From GCA-2746605 sp963710615 (GTDB taxonomy: Bacteria; Bacteroidota; Ignavibacteria; Ignavibacteriales; Melioribacteraceae), in the NCBI GenBank assembly GCA_963710615.1, contig CAVQBF010000008.1:62001-126000 (forward strand): DNA of 64,000 nt, in the 5' to 3' direction. The first letter of the stretch is position 1; each line of letters opens with the position of its first letter. This document shows positions 30,292-39,754 of the stretch, in pieces. The notes under the pieces were generated by a model. The model saw only the letters and a list, made by a program, of their open reading frames with translations, searched no databases and had not been told where the DNA came from. The position numbers were made by a program, and so were the translations under genes.

Positions 30292-31881
30292 ATGGAATTA
30301 GATAAAGATATTCGATCTACTCAAGAAGTTCGTGATTTAGTAGCCAAAGCAAAAGCCGCCCAATTAGAATTCAAACACTTCAATCAATCCCAAGTCAATA
30401 AAATTGTTAAGGCAATGGCAGATGCTGGTTTTGAAGCGAGTGAAAAATTAGCAAAAATGGCTCATCAAGAAACGGGTTTTGGCAAATGGGAAGATAAAGT
30501 AATTAAAAATCAATTTGGCTCTCGAGATGTTTATAATTCCATAAAAGACCTTAAAACGGTCGGTGTTATTGATGTAAAAGAAAGCGGTAAAATTGTAAAT
30601 ATTGCTGAGCCAATGGGAGTTGTAGCCGCATTAATCCCTTCCACTAATCCAACTTCCACTGCCTTTTTCAAAGCATTAATTTCACTTAAGACTAGAAACT
30701 CAATTGTTGCAAGTCCGCATCCAAGAGCAGTCAACTGTACATCTGAGGCTCTAAAAGTTATGTCCGACGCAGCAGTTGCTGCAGGTGCACCTAAAGATCT
30801 AATTCAATGCATGACAACTCCTACACTTGAAGGAACAGATGCATTAATGAAGCATAAAGATGTTGCGGTAATTTTAGCTACCGGAAGTACACCAATGGTT
30901 AAAGCTGCATACAGTGCGGGAACTCCCGCTTATGGTGTCGGGTCAGGCAACGTTCCATCATTTATTGAACGAACTGCTAATTTTGAAAAAGCAGTCTTAG
31001 ATATAATCTCAGGGACTACTTTTGATAATGGAACGCTATGTTCATCAGAACAGGCAATGATTGTTGATAGACCATTAGCTCAAAAAGCAAGAAAGTTTGC
31101 AGAAGCAAATGGAGGATACTTTGTATGCAGTGAGGAAAAATCAAAATTGGAAAAAGCAGTTTTAAAGGATGGAAGGATAAATCCGGAAATTGTTGGGAAA
31201 TCTGCACAGTTTATTGCTAAATATGCAGGATTTTCAGTTCCAGATTCTACTAAAGTATTATTTGCTGAATGTACACGTGTTGGGAAAGATGAACCCCTTT
31301 CAGTTGAAAAACTATCTCCAATTTTAGCATTTTATATTGCAGATGGCTGGCTGGAAGGTTGTCATAGATGCATAGATCTTCTGAACTTTGGCGGAATTGG
31401 ACATACAATGTCAATTCACTCCAATGATCAAGAAATAATAATGAAATTTGCGATGGAGAAACCTGCATTTAGAATTATTGTAAATTCACCATCTTCACTT
31501 GGAGCTGTCGGCTATACAACTGCATTAGATCCTTCAATGACTCTCGGTGTTGGAACTTGGGGCGGTTCAATAATTTCTGAGAATGTAACAGCCAAGCACT
31601 TGATGAATGTAAAAACATTAGCATTTGAAGTTAATCCGGTGAATAAAGGAGCTTCAGTAAATAGTTTGGGAAGTTCGCAAGTCGGTTCATCCTTCAGCGG
31701 TGACGGCAGTTTTATTCAACAGATTGAAGACAGACTTAGAGCAAGAGCGGGTAATCCGGCTGTTGTTAAAAATAGTGCTGCTAATTTTAATATTGAGAAA
31801 ACAAATAAAAATGAAACTGCGCTCGGAACTGGAATAAGTGAATCGGAAGTTCAAAAAATAATTAGAGAATTTAGCAGCTAG
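30292..31881 (+). CDS. CoA-acylating aldehyde dehydrogenase with C-terminal tail, probable microcompartment cargo
   Basis: This 529-residue enzyme belongs to the EutE/PduP-type acylating aldehyde dehydrogenases, which turn an aldehyde plus CoA and NAD+ into acyl-CoA. The active cysteine is Cys250 in FDNGTLCSSEQAMI. Other marks are EPMGVVAALIPSTNPTSTAF, ATGSTPMVKAAYSAGTPAYG, GSGNVPSFIE and TLGVGTWGGSIISENVTAKHLMN. The family core ends near residue 455. The extra tail carries IEDRLRARAGN at 478-488, a linker, and a terminal helix ISESEVQKIIREFSS. The class II aldolase at 18758 bears the same motif and tail layout. The substrate is probably lactaldehyde made by that aldolase. It stands alone, with AAGG before its ATG. 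Confidence 0.92.
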   Translation: MELDKDIRSTQEVRDLVAKAKAAQLEFKHFNQSQVNKIVKAMADAGFEASEKLAKMAHQETGFGKWEDKVIKNQFGSRDVYNSIKDLKTVGVIDVKESGKIVNIAEPMGVVAALIPSTNPTSTAFFKALISLKTRNSIVASPHPRAVNCTSEALKVMSDAAVAAGAPKDLIQCMTTPTLEGTDALMKHKDVAVILATGSTPMVKAAYSAGTPAYGVGSGNVPSFIERTANFEKAVLDIISGTTFDNGTLCSSEQAMIVDRPLAQKARKFAEANGGYFVCSEEKSKLEKAVLKDGRINPEIVGKSAQFIAKYAGFSVPDSTKVLFAECTRVGKDEPLSVEKLSPILAFYIADGWLEGCHRCIDLLNFGGIGHTMSIHSNDQEIIMKFAMEKPAFRIIVNSPSSLGAVGYTTALDPSMTLGVGTWGGSIISENVTAKHLMNVKTLAFEVNPVNKGASVNSLGSSQVGSSFSGDGSFIQQIEDRLRARAGNPAVVKNSAANFNIEKTNKNETALGTGISESEVQKIIREFSS

Positions 31882-32016
31882 CTTATATAATTCTTTAACT
31901 TAAACTATTCATTAGTATTATTTCTTATCTGTGAATTGATCAATAGTGATTCTTATCCTCAATAATTGTCATTTTAGGTATAGTTTTACACAATTAAAAT
32001 ATATTCAAAGAATTTT

Positions 32017-33183
32017 ATGGAACAAAATAAATACATAGCAAAAACATCCTTCGGGTTGGAAGAGATCTTAGAAAATGAGCTTAGATCGTTGGGAGCTAAC
32101 GATTTAATAAGGTATAAAAGAGCTGTAGAGTTTACAGGGAATCATGATATTTTATACCGGGCAAATCTTTCACTTAGAACTTGCTTGAGAATTCTAAAAC
32201 CTTTATATCATTTTACTGCTAATAATCCCGACCAACTATATAAAAAAGTAAAGGATATTAATTGGACATCGTTTATTAGCCATAATGATACAATTGCAAT
32301 TGACGGTGTTGTCAATTCAGAAGTCTTTACTCATTCAAAATATGCAGCGTTAAAAGTTAAAGATGCAATTGTAGATCAAATAAGAGATAAAAGCGGTAAG
32401 AGGCCCAATGTTGAGTTAAAAAATCCAACCTACAGATTAAACGTACATATAGAAAAAAATAATTGTTCGATTCTGCTAGATAGCTCAGGCGAATCACTTC
32501 ACAGACGTGGATACAGAATTAAAGGAGGTATTGCACCACTTAATGAAGTTTTAGCAGCTGGATTGTTAATGCTTTCCGGTTGGGATGGAAAATCTAATTT
32601 CGTCGACCCAATGTGCGGTTCAGGAACACTTTTAATTGAAGCAGCAATGATCACAAAAAATATTGCTCCCAACATTAACCGTGAACATTTTGGATTTATG
32701 AGTTGGAAAGACTTTGATAAAAGTTTATTTCAAAAAATCAAAAAAGATTTAATATCTAAACAATTGCCTACTACATTTTCATTTATTGGAAATGATATTA
32801 GCAACAATGCAATAGAGTTGGCAAAAGAGAACGCAAAAAGAGCTGGTGTTTTTGATGATATAAATTTTGTAATTGGTGATTTTAAAGATCTTGAGCACAA
32901 TCTTGAATCGGGAATTGTTATTACAAATCCCCCTTATGATGAAAGAATTAAACAAGAAAATATTAATGCTTTCTACAAAGAATTTGGAGATACCTTAAAA
33001 AATAATTTTACAGGTTTTGATGCTTGGGTTTTTAGTGCAAACACAGAAGCTTTAAAACATTTAGGTTTAAGAACTTCCCGCAGATTGCAATTATACAATG
33101 GGGCTTTGGAAACTCGCTTTTATAATTACAAAATGTATAAAGGGAGTAAAAAGGCTAAATACATCGAACAACGAAATCATTAA
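32017..33183 (+). CDS. THUMP-domain RNA methyltransferase (RlmL/YpsC-like)
   Basis: This 388-residue protein has an N-terminal ferredoxin-like/THUMP region (KTSFGLEEILENELRSLGA to about 155) and a methyltransferase domain. The latter carries FVDPMCGSGTLLIEAAMI (motif I), FIGNDISNNAIELAKENAKRAG and the catalytic VITNPPYDERI. It resembles the N-terminal half of RlmL and Bacillus YpsC, which make m2G in 23S rRNA. The exact target cannot be read here. Seven bases separate it from the next methyltransferase. Confidence 0.9.
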   Translation: MEQNKYIAKTSFGLEEILENELRSLGANDLIRYKRAVEFTGNHDILYRANLSLRTCLRILKPLYHFTANNPDQLYKKVKDINWTSFISHNDTIAIDGVVNSEVFTHSKYAALKVKDAIVDQIRDKSGKRPNVELKNPTYRLNVHIEKNNCSILLDSSGESLHRRGYRIKGGIAPLNEVLAAGLLMLSGWDGKSNFVDPMCGSGTLLIEAAMITKNIAPNINREHFGFMSWKDFDKSLFQKIKKDLISKQLPTTFSFIGNDISNNAIELAKENAKRAGVFDDINFVIGDFKDLEHNLESGIVITNPPYDERIKQENINAFYKEFGDTLKNNFTGFDAWVFSANTEALKHLGLRTSRRLQLYNGALETRFYNYKMYKGSKKAKYIEQRNH

Positions 33184-33189
33184 AATAGA

Positions 33190-33996
33190 ATGAATGAAAA
33201 ATACAATAAATATTTTGAAGCAAATAAAGATTTATGGAATAAACGAGTTGAGATACATTTCAATTCAGAGTTTTATAATAACGCTAAATTCAGACAAACT
33301 ATTAATTCCCTAAATTCAATTGAGTTAGAAGAGCTTGGCGACATTTCGGGTAAAAGGATTTTACACCTTCAATGTCATTTTGGACAAGATACTTTATCTC
33401 TGGCAAATCTTGGTGCTCAAGTGACCGGTGTCGATTTTTCAGAAGAAGCTATTAATAAAGCAAAAGAGTTAAGTAGCGAATTAAATATTAAAGCTGATTT
33501 TATCTGCAGCAATATTTATGATTTAAAAGAAAAATTAAATGGAAAATTTGATATTGTATTTACTTCCTACGGCACAATCGGCTGGCTGCCGGATATTGAC
33601 AAATGGGCAGAAATTGTCGCACATTTCCTAAAGCCAAACGGACAGTTTTTGATTGTTGAATTCCATCCCTTCATTTGGATGCTTGATGATAAATTTGAAA
33701 ATATTAAATATTCATATTTCCATACAGACGAACCAATTGCTGAAACTTCTGAAGGGACTTACACAGATAAAGATGCAGATATTAAAATGATTGAGTATGG
33801 CTGGAATCATCCCATTTCTGATGTGATAAATGCTCTTGTAAAGAACGGATTAGAAATCAATTCTTTTAGGGAATTTGATTATTCGCCCTACAATTGTTTC
33901 CCAAATATGATTGAAAAAGATGAGAGCAAGTTTGTATTTGAAAAATTCAGCGGAGTTTTGCCAATGGTTTATTCGCTTAAGGCTATAAAGATTTAG
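33190..33996 (+). CDS. class I SAM-dependent methyltransferase
   Basis: This 268-residue methyltransferase has motif I as KRILHLQCHFGQDTLSLANLGA, then VTGVDFSEEAINKAKELS and a motif IV region FDIVFTSYGTIGWLPDIDKW. The fold is the Methyltransf_25/11 type; the N-terminal NKDLWNKRVEIHFNSEFY also occurs in uncharacterised relatives. Small-molecule methylation is likely, with unknown substrate. It follows the THUMP methyltransferase by six bases and ends next to the convergent CDP-alcohol transferase. Confidence 0.85.
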   Translation: MNEKYNKYFEANKDLWNKRVEIHFNSEFYNNAKFRQTINSLNSIELEELGDISGKRILHLQCHFGQDTLSLANLGAQVTGVDFSEEAINKAKELSSELNIKADFICSNIYDLKEKLNGKFDIVFTSYGTIGWLPDIDKWAEIVAHFLKPNGQFLIVEFHPFIWMLDDKFENIKYSYFHTDEPIAETSEGTYTDKDADIKMIEYGWNHPISDVINALVKNGLEINSFREFDYSPYNCFPNMIEKDESKFVFEKFSGVLPMVYSLKAIKI

Positions 33997-34770
33997 TTAC
34001 CTCACAAATAATTTTCTTATCGCAATTATTAAAATTGCTAAAATTGTATGAGGAATTAAAAACCAGAAAAGTACATTATAGTGAATATCAAGAAATACAA
34101 ACACAGCAATAATTAAAAGTTGAAACCCCAAACCTAAAATCGATACTAAACTTAAAAACCAACTTGGCAGCTCTTTTGTTTTGATAGCATTTTTATCTAA
34201 TCTAAAAATTATATAATCTTGCCAAGCATAAATCACTAAATATAACTTGTGTAAAACTATTAGGATTTTGGGATTATCTCTCTCAAAAGGAATTGGTTCT
34301 TCCCTCTCAAAAATTCTACTGGTTTGATCTCCGTTTACTTGATATCTTTTAATTAAATAATAATAATTAAAAATGCTTCCTTGTAATTGAAATAAAATTA
34401 GCGATGAAATAATAATCAATAGATTTGAATCTAAACTATGAGCAATGCTAAAAAAAAGAAACACATTCACAATAAAATCAAAAACTGAATCCAGGTATCT
34501 TCCAACCATAGAGGGTTCATTTCGCTGTCGTGCAATTTCTCCGTCTGCCGCATCTAACATACTCTTAACCAATATTAAAATAGCAGCTAGAATTAAATAT
34601 TTATCAATAAATATTAAATATGAAGCAATAAGACCAACAATTAAAAATGCAAAAGTAATGGAATAAGCTCCAATTTTGGTTGGCATAAGAAGTTTGACTA
34701 GAGCTAATGCAAATGGTCTTGCATAATCTGAAAAATCAACGAATTTTTTATTTTTTGGTAATTTAGTCAT
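33997..34770 (-). CDS. CDP-alcohol phosphatidyltransferase family membrane enzyme
   Basis: This integral membrane enzyme of about 257 residues carries the family motif D-x2-D-G-x2-A-R-x8-G-x3-D-x3-D in MLDAADGEIARQRNEPSMVG followed by RYLDSVFDF. Six membrane helices are likely. Such enzymes transfer a phosphoalcohol from CDP to make phospholipid or inositol-phosphate headgroups; the acceptor is not evident. A longer open frame reaches 34818, but that part runs through a palindromic repeat, so I prefer the ATG at 34770 before TKLPKNKKFVDFSDYARPF. No good ribosome-binding site is seen for either start. Confidence 0.82.
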   Translation of the reverse strand: MTKLPKNKKFVDFSDYARPFALALVKLLMPTKIGAYSITFAFLIVGLIASYLIFIDKYLILAAILILVKSMLDAADGEIARQRNEPSMVGRYLDSVFDFIVNVFLFFSIAHSLDSNLLIIISSLILFQLQGSIFNYYYLIKRYQVNGDQTSRIFEREEPIPFERDNPKILIVLHKLYLVIYAWQDYIIFRLDKNAIKTKELPSWFLSLVSILGLGFQLLIIAVFVFLDIHYNVLFWFLIPHTILAILIIAIRKLFVR

Positions 34771-34793
34771 TAAGTAAATTTTTAAAATGGATT

Positions 34794-34811
34794 CCCGATT
34801 AAACATTCGGG
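34794..34811. repeat. short palindrome resembling a dispersed REP-like element
   Basis: CCCGA (34794-34798) and TCGGG (34807-34811) flank TTAAACAT, within ATTCCCGATTAAACATTCGG. Elements of this look are often dispersed between genes. Only one intergenic copy occurs in this window, so the repeat status is unproven. Confidence 0.4.
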
Positions 34812-34964
34812 ATGACAAGTTTAAACAACGAAATATAGAATAAAATCAATTTGTCAAAAGTAAATTCTCTAGATTTATAAAAAGAAACTAAAGGTTAAAA
34901 GTTTTGTATAATTGCATATTCTTTTTAGTAAATAATTCTATCTTCATAAAACTAACAAATACTT

Positions 34965-36080
34965 TTGAAAATCCTTCTCGTTAATTGGCGCTGTGTTAAA
35001 AATCCGGAAATGGGCGGAGCCGAAGTCCATCTTCATGAAATTTTTAGAAGAGTGGTAAAAAAAGGTCATGAAGTAACGCTAATTGCACATAAATTTAATG
35101 GAGCCAAAGATCAAGAGATTATTGATGGTATAAGAATTGAAAGAATCGGCAATAAATTTTTATTCGATAAGCAGTTTAAGAATTATTTCAAATCGAAAAT
35201 TAATGAAAGTAATTTCGATTTAATTGTTGATGATATTTCTAAAATTCCTCTTAATATTCCATCTTATTCAAAAATCCCAGTTGTTGGAATATTACATCAT
35301 ATCCATGGTAATTCACTTTACAAAGAAATACCAAAACCTCTCGCTTATTATATTATTAGAAAAGAAAGACAGATTCCGGAATTTTATAAAAAAGCCAAGA
35401 TTTTTACCGTTTCAGAAAGCACAACTACTGAATTAGTCAATCTTGGATATGATAAAAACAATACTGCAATTCTAAATAATGCAATAGATCATGATTTATT
35501 TGATAATCTGAATGTTGAAAAATTTGAGAAGCCAACTATTTGTTATGTCGGAAGAATTAAAAAATATAAAAACATCAATTTAATTATTGAAGCAGTCAAG
35601 AAGCTAACATACGATTTTCCGAGTATTAAGTTATACATTGGCGGTAAAGGTGACAACTTAGATAATCTTAAAGAGCAAGTTCAAAGATTAAGTTTAGTAA
35701 AAAACGTTGAATTTATGGGTTTTCTATCTGAGGAAGAAAAAGCTGAACTACTTGCTAAATCTTGGCTATTTATAACAATGGCTGAAAAAGAAGGCTGGGG
35801 AATTACTGTAATTGAAGCAAATGCTGTCAGAACTCCTGCAATTGGTTCTGATGTTGAAGGATTAAGAGATTCCATTAGAGATGGTGAGACCGGTTTTTTA
35901 GTTCCGAGAGGGAATACCTATCAACTGGCAGAAAAAATAAAAAAACTTATTGAAGATAAATCTGAATTAGAAAGGTTGAGCAGCAATGCTTTCGTCTGGT
36001 CAAAAAATTTTTCTTGGGAAAAATCTGCTGACTTCTTTTTAGAAAAAGTAGTCGAGTGGTATCCTGAGCTAAAATTATAA
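34965..36080 (+). CDS. glycosyltransferase family 4 protein
   Basis: This 371-residue GT-B enzyme starts at TTG with KILLVNWRCVKNPEMGGAEV, the nucleotide-sugar acceptor loop of GT4. The C-terminal half has PTICYVGRIKKYKNINLIIEA, LYIGGKGDN and the donor-binding segment AEKEGWGITVIEANAVRTPA (E-x7-E). It probably transfers a sugar to a lipid or surface glycan. The neighbouring lipid headgroup transferase and DUF2723 protein suggest an envelope glycosylation region. No strong ribosome-binding site precedes the TTG. Confidence 0.9.
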   Translation: MKILLVNWRCVKNPEMGGAEVHLHEIFRRVVKKGHEVTLIAHKFNGAKDQEIIDGIRIERIGNKFLFDKQFKNYFKSKINESNFDLIVDDISKIPLNIPSYSKIPVVGILHHIHGNSLYKEIPKPLAYYIIRKERQIPEFYKKAKIFTVSESTTTELVNLGYDKNNTAILNNAIDHDLFDNLNVEKFEKPTICYVGRIKKYKNINLIIEAVKKLTYDFPSIKLYIGGKGDNLDNLKEQVQRLSLVKNVEFMGFLSEEEKAELLAKSWLFITMAEKEGWGITVIEANAVRTPAIGSDVEGLRDSIRDGETGFLVPRGNTYQLAEKIKKLIEDKSELERLSSNAFVWSKNFSWEKSADFFLEKVVEWYPELKL

Positions 36081-36144
36081 TTTTGCCTGAATACAACAAA
36101 TATTATTTATATCTTTTAAGATTGTAAAAAATAATTGTAAGCTT

Positions 36145-36363
36145 ATGCGATCTACAGATCAAAAAAAATATTTTGAAGCATTAAAACGTTACGAAGGAAA
36201 ATTTACATCTGAAGAGTTAAAAAATTATAAGATGTTTTTTAAACGTCATAAAGATGACGAAGATTTAGATAACCTCTCATTTCAGAAGCTTAAAGATTTA
36301 TATACAAAATATTATGTAAATAGAGAGAAAATTGATATTAACGATCTTTTTAAGAAAAAATAA
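36145..36363 (+). CDS. small uncharacterised charged protein
   Basis: This unrecognised protein of 72 residues is rich in Lys, Asp, Glu and Tyr. It has helices such as KKYFEALKRYEGKFTSEELKNY and SFQKLKDLYTKYYVNREKI and neither signal nor membrane segment. It lies 15 bases before the DUF2723 gene and 64 after the glycosyltransferase in the same direction, so it may belong to that transcript. The ribosome-binding site is weak. Confidence 0.5.
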   Translation: MRSTDQKKYFEALKRYEGKFTSEELKNYKMFFKRHKDDEDLDNLSFQKLKDLYTKYYVNREKIDINDLFKKK

Positions 36364-36378
36364 TTTTTAGAGGAATTA

Positions 36379-39267
36379 ATGAATACAGATACAATTAGAA
36401 AAGTAATTGGGTTTTTCGTTTTTATGGTTACAGCCATAGTATATTTTATGACTGTTCAGCCAAGCGTTTCTTTCTGGGATTGCGGTGAATTTATTGCTTC
36501 ATCAAATTTATTGCAGGTCCCCCATCCACCTGGAACACCTTTCTTTTTAATACTTGGCAGATTTTTTTCAATGATACCTTTTGCTGATAACATTGCTTAT
36601 AGAGTTAATGCAATCTCAGTAATATCCAGTGCTTTTACTGTCTTATTCTTGTATTTGGTAGCTGTTAAACTTATTGAAAATTTCATAAAATCTGAAAAAC
36701 CAAGTTTCCTAGAATCGATTGGGACCTACGTTGCTGCTGCAATTGGTGCTTTGTCTTTGGCTTTTAGTGATACTTTCTGGTTTAATTCAATGGAAGCAGA
36801 AGTTTATGCATTAGCTACTTTTTTTATTGCAATTGTTACTTGGTTAATGATGGTTTGGAATGAAAAAGCAGATGAAGTTGACAACGAAAAATATTTGCTT
36901 TTAATTGCATATTTGGTAGGACTTTCTACAGGCGTCCACTTAATGTCTGTTCTAGCAATGGTGCCAATAGTATTAGTTATATACTCTAGAAAATATATGA
37001 AGGATGAGGGTCACTTTAAAAATACGTTTTATATTTTTCTAGGTCACGTTGCAATAATTCTTGTGATTGCAGCAGCCCTTTGGGCATCAGCTCCTAGTGG
37101 TGCACCATCACCAGAAGAACAAAAAGCATTTGATTCAAAATTTTTAATGATTGCCATTTTTACTAGTATTGTCTTTATGGGAATATTTTATAAGAAAATT
37201 TTCCATAGAGATTCATTTTACATACCGATTATAGTTGGTGGTATTGCTTTATTTGCAACATATCCCGGAATTGTAAAGCATCTTACTAATCTGGTATCCA
37301 GTCTTGGAGGAAATAATCTTACTACAGACATTATTATTCTGTTTGCCATCTTAGGAATTTTGGGTTACTTAGTTTACTGGTCCAGTAAGCAAGATAAACA
37401 GACTTTGCATTTGATCTTTAAGAGTATTCTATTTGCAATAGTTGGTTTCTCATCTTACGCAATGATCATCATCCGTTCAAATCAAGATACCCCAATTAAC
37501 CTTAACAGTCCTAAAACTTTTCCTGAATTTGTTAAGTATTTAAATCGTGAACAATACGGTGATCAACCAATATTTAAAAGAAGGTTTACTCACGAGCCAC
37601 ATCAGCAAGGAGTCTATACTAATTATTCAAGCGACCTGGACTTCTTCTGGAGTTACCAAATGAACCATATGTTCAACCGTTATGTATTATGGAATTATGT
37701 TGGCAGAGAGTCAACAGTTCAAGATGCCGGGGTTGATTTTTCTGATTTATATGCTATTCCACTAATTCTAGCGCTGTTTGGAATTTTTTATCATTACCAA
37801 AAAGATTGGAAGATGGCTACCGTTTTCCTTGTCATGTTTGTATTCCTTGGTTATTTAACGGCATTTTATCAGAATCAGCAACAGCCTCAGCCGAGGGAGC
37901 GTGATTATTTTTATGTAGGTGCGTTTTTCGTTTTTTCAATTTGGATTGCTTTAGGTGTCCGCGGTGTTTTGGATCTGGTAAAAAATGGAATTAAAAGCAC
38001 AAATCTTCACAAGCCGCTTTATATTGGAGTACTCTCAATACTTACTGTATTGGTCCCAATAAATATGTTGAGCAATAATTATTTCAAAAATGACAGATCA
38101 AGGAATTTTGTTCCTTGGGATTATTCATATAATTTACTTCAAAGTGCAGGACCAAATTCAATTATTTTCACTAATGGTGATAATGATACTTTCCCGCTTT
38201 GGTATTTGCAAGATGTTGAAGGTGTCAGAAGAGACGTTAGAATTGCAAATTTGAGCTTGCTTAATACGGGTTGGTATATTGATCAACTAAAAAATACGGA
38301 ACCACATGGAGCTCCTAAAATTAAAATGTCACTGAGCGATGAGCAGATTGAAAGAATAGCCCCTAGTCAATGGAAAACCAGAACAATTGAGGTTCCAATT
38401 ACTGAAGAAGGATATAAAAATTTTGGAGTTACCGATACATCAATTATCAAAAATGGAAAGATCTCTTGGCAGATGGAACCGACTGTAAACTTTGGAAGTG
38501 TTCAAGCTGTCAGGGCTCAGGATATAGTTGCAATGGATATTATTCGATCTAACATAAACGATCGTGCAATATATTTTGCAGTTACAACTCCAGATAATAG
38601 TAAAATTGGATTGAATGATTATCTTGAAATGGAAGGACTTGCATTTAAAGTTCAACCAAAAAAATATAACGATTTTTATAGTGCAATTAATGAAGAAATA
38701 ATGTGGAAGCATTTGATGGAAGAACCTGAGGGATTCAGCAGGGATTTTGAACCCGGATTCAAATTTAGAGGGTTAAATGATAGTACAATCTTCATGGATG
38801 ATAACCATAAACGATTAACATTGAATTATAGAAATTCATTCATTCGTCTTTCACTTTATTATTTATATTCAAAAAAGAATAATGAGAGAGCAATTGCAGT
38901 GCTTGACAAGATGGAAGAAAAAATCCCAAGAAATTTATTGCCAATTGATTATCGTTTGTTAAATGACGTTGCAAATACTTATTTCTCTGCAGGGGACATT
39001 GAAAAATATCGAGAGCTTGCAAGAGAGATTGAAGCGGATGCACTCAAAATGTTGGAGGCAAATCCTATGAATGTTGGCGGAGATTATAATCCTTATTTTG
39101 TTCTTAAGCAGGTTTACGATAATCTTGGCGAATATGGGAAATTTTTAGATGTATTGCAAAAGTTAAAAAAAGCAGTTCCAAATGATCCAAGTGTAGATAG
39201 GCTCATAAACGATTATAGAAAATTGGCAAATCAAAAAGATCTTGATGTACCGCAACAGAATAAATAG
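36379..39267 (+). CDS. DUF2723 family membrane protein, probable protein O-mannosyltransferase
   Basis: This 962-residue protein has about 10-12 membrane helices in the first two thirds and a soluble C-terminal part with TPR-like helices (about 800-950). Near the N-terminus it has SFWDCGEFIASSNLLQVPHPPGTP, the GT-C style signature of DUF2723, with the acidic D/E pair in the first loop. The human relative TMEM260 is a protein O-mannosyltransferase, and Bacteroidota homologues are often near secretion genes. AGAGG precedes the ATG. A strong terminator follows the stop. Confidence 0.9.
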   Translation: MNTDTIRKVIGFFVFMVTAIVYFMTVQPSVSFWDCGEFIASSNLLQVPHPPGTPFFLILGRFFSMIPFADNIAYRVNAISVISSAFTVLFLYLVAVKLIENFIKSEKPSFLESIGTYVAAAIGALSLAFSDTFWFNSMEAEVYALATFFIAIVTWLMMVWNEKADEVDNEKYLLLIAYLVGLSTGVHLMSVLAMVPIVLVIYSRKYMKDEGHFKNTFYIFLGHVAIILVIAAALWASAPSGAPSPEEQKAFDSKFLMIAIFTSIVFMGIFYKKIFHRDSFYIPIIVGGIALFATYPGIVKHLTNLVSSLGGNNLTTDIIILFAILGILGYLVYWSSKQDKQTLHLIFKSILFAIVGFSSYAMIIIRSNQDTPINLNSPKTFPEFVKYLNREQYGDQPIFKRRFTHEPHQQGVYTNYSSDLDFFWSYQMNHMFNRYVLWNYVGRESTVQDAGVDFSDLYAIPLILALFGIFYHYQKDWKMATVFLVMFVFLGYLTAFYQNQQQPQPRERDYFYVGAFFVFSIWIALGVRGVLDLVKNGIKSTNLHKPLYIGVLSILTVLVPINMLSNNYFKNDRSRNFVPWDYSYNLLQSAGPNSIIFTNGDNDTFPLWYLQDVEGVRRDVRIANLSLLNTGWYIDQLKNTEPHGAPKIKMSLSDEQIERIAPSQWKTRTIEVPITEEGYKNFGVTDTSIIKNGKISWQMEPTVNFGSVQAVRAQDIVAMDIIRSNINDRAIYFAVTTPDNSKIGLNDYLEMEGLAFKVQPKKYNDFYSAINEEIMWKHLMEEPEGFSRDFEPGFKFRGLNDSTIFMDDNHKRLTLNYRNSFIRLSLYYLYSKKNNERAIAVLDKMEEKIPRNLLPIDYRLLNDVANTYFSAGDIEKYRELAREIEADALKMLEANPMNVGGDYNPYFVLKQVYDNLGEYGKFLDVLQKLKKAVPNDPSVDRLINDYRKLANQKDLDVPQQNK

Positions 39268-39293
39268 TCCACGGATTATATAATTATATTAAA

Positions 39294-39325
39294 CCTCCGA
39301 GGCTCTAATAATCTCGGAGGTTTTT
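39294..39325 (+). terminator. intrinsic terminator after the DUF2723 gene
   Basis: CCTCCGAG (39294-39301) pairs perfectly with CTCGGAGG (39313-39320) over an 11-nt loop and is followed by five T residues. An A-run on the left side lets it also serve the convergent thioesterase gene. Confidence 0.9.
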
Positions 39326-39331
39326 CAATAT

Positions 39332-39745
39332 TTACTCATCAACCAATACTTTCTCAAAAGCTATTCTTTCATCAGGATTTAAACGGTAAGGTTTTACTCT
39401 ATCCCTGTGAATGAATAAACCCCTTTGAGAACCAAAGGCCGCCAATTCCCCTTTCTCATTGTAGAAATTAAATTTCATTGTTGCTGAGGCATTTTGGAGT
39501 TCAGAAACCCAGATTTCTATTTTTACTTTTTCATCTACGTAAAGAGCTTTTTTATAAGTAATATCGGTATGCACTAAAATTGGAGCAATACCTTTTTTTG
39601 CAAGAACATTAAGCGGTAAACCAATCTTCTCAAGCAATTTCGTTCTGCCAATTTCCATCCATTCAATATAAACAATGTTACTTACGTGACCCACATAATC
39701 AATTTGGAAAGAATAAACTTGCTGCTCAAAAACAATTTTGCTCAT
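39332..39745 (-). CDS. acyl-CoA thioesterase (4HBT hotdog family)
   Basis: This 137-residue single hotdog-fold protein has the 4-hydroxybenzoyl-CoA thioesterase pattern. QIDYVGHVSNIVYIEWMEIGR holds the catalytic Asp region (D-x-x-G-H-V-x-N), then THTDITYKKAL-like VHTDITYKKALYVDEKVKIEIWV. It hydrolyses acyl-CoA or acyl-ACP thioesters; substrate unknown. It is the last gene of a three-gene minus-strand operon with the LOG-family and YjbQ-like genes, 9 bases after the former. Confidence 0.85.
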   Translation of the reverse strand: MSKIVFEQQVYSFQIDYVGHVSNIVYIEWMEIGRTKLLEKIGLPLNVLAKKGIAPILVHTDITYKKALYVDEKVKIEIWVSELQNASATMKFNFYNEKGELAAFGSQRGLFIHRDRVKPYRLNPDERIAFEKVLVDE

Positions 39746-39754
39746 TTATAGAAC

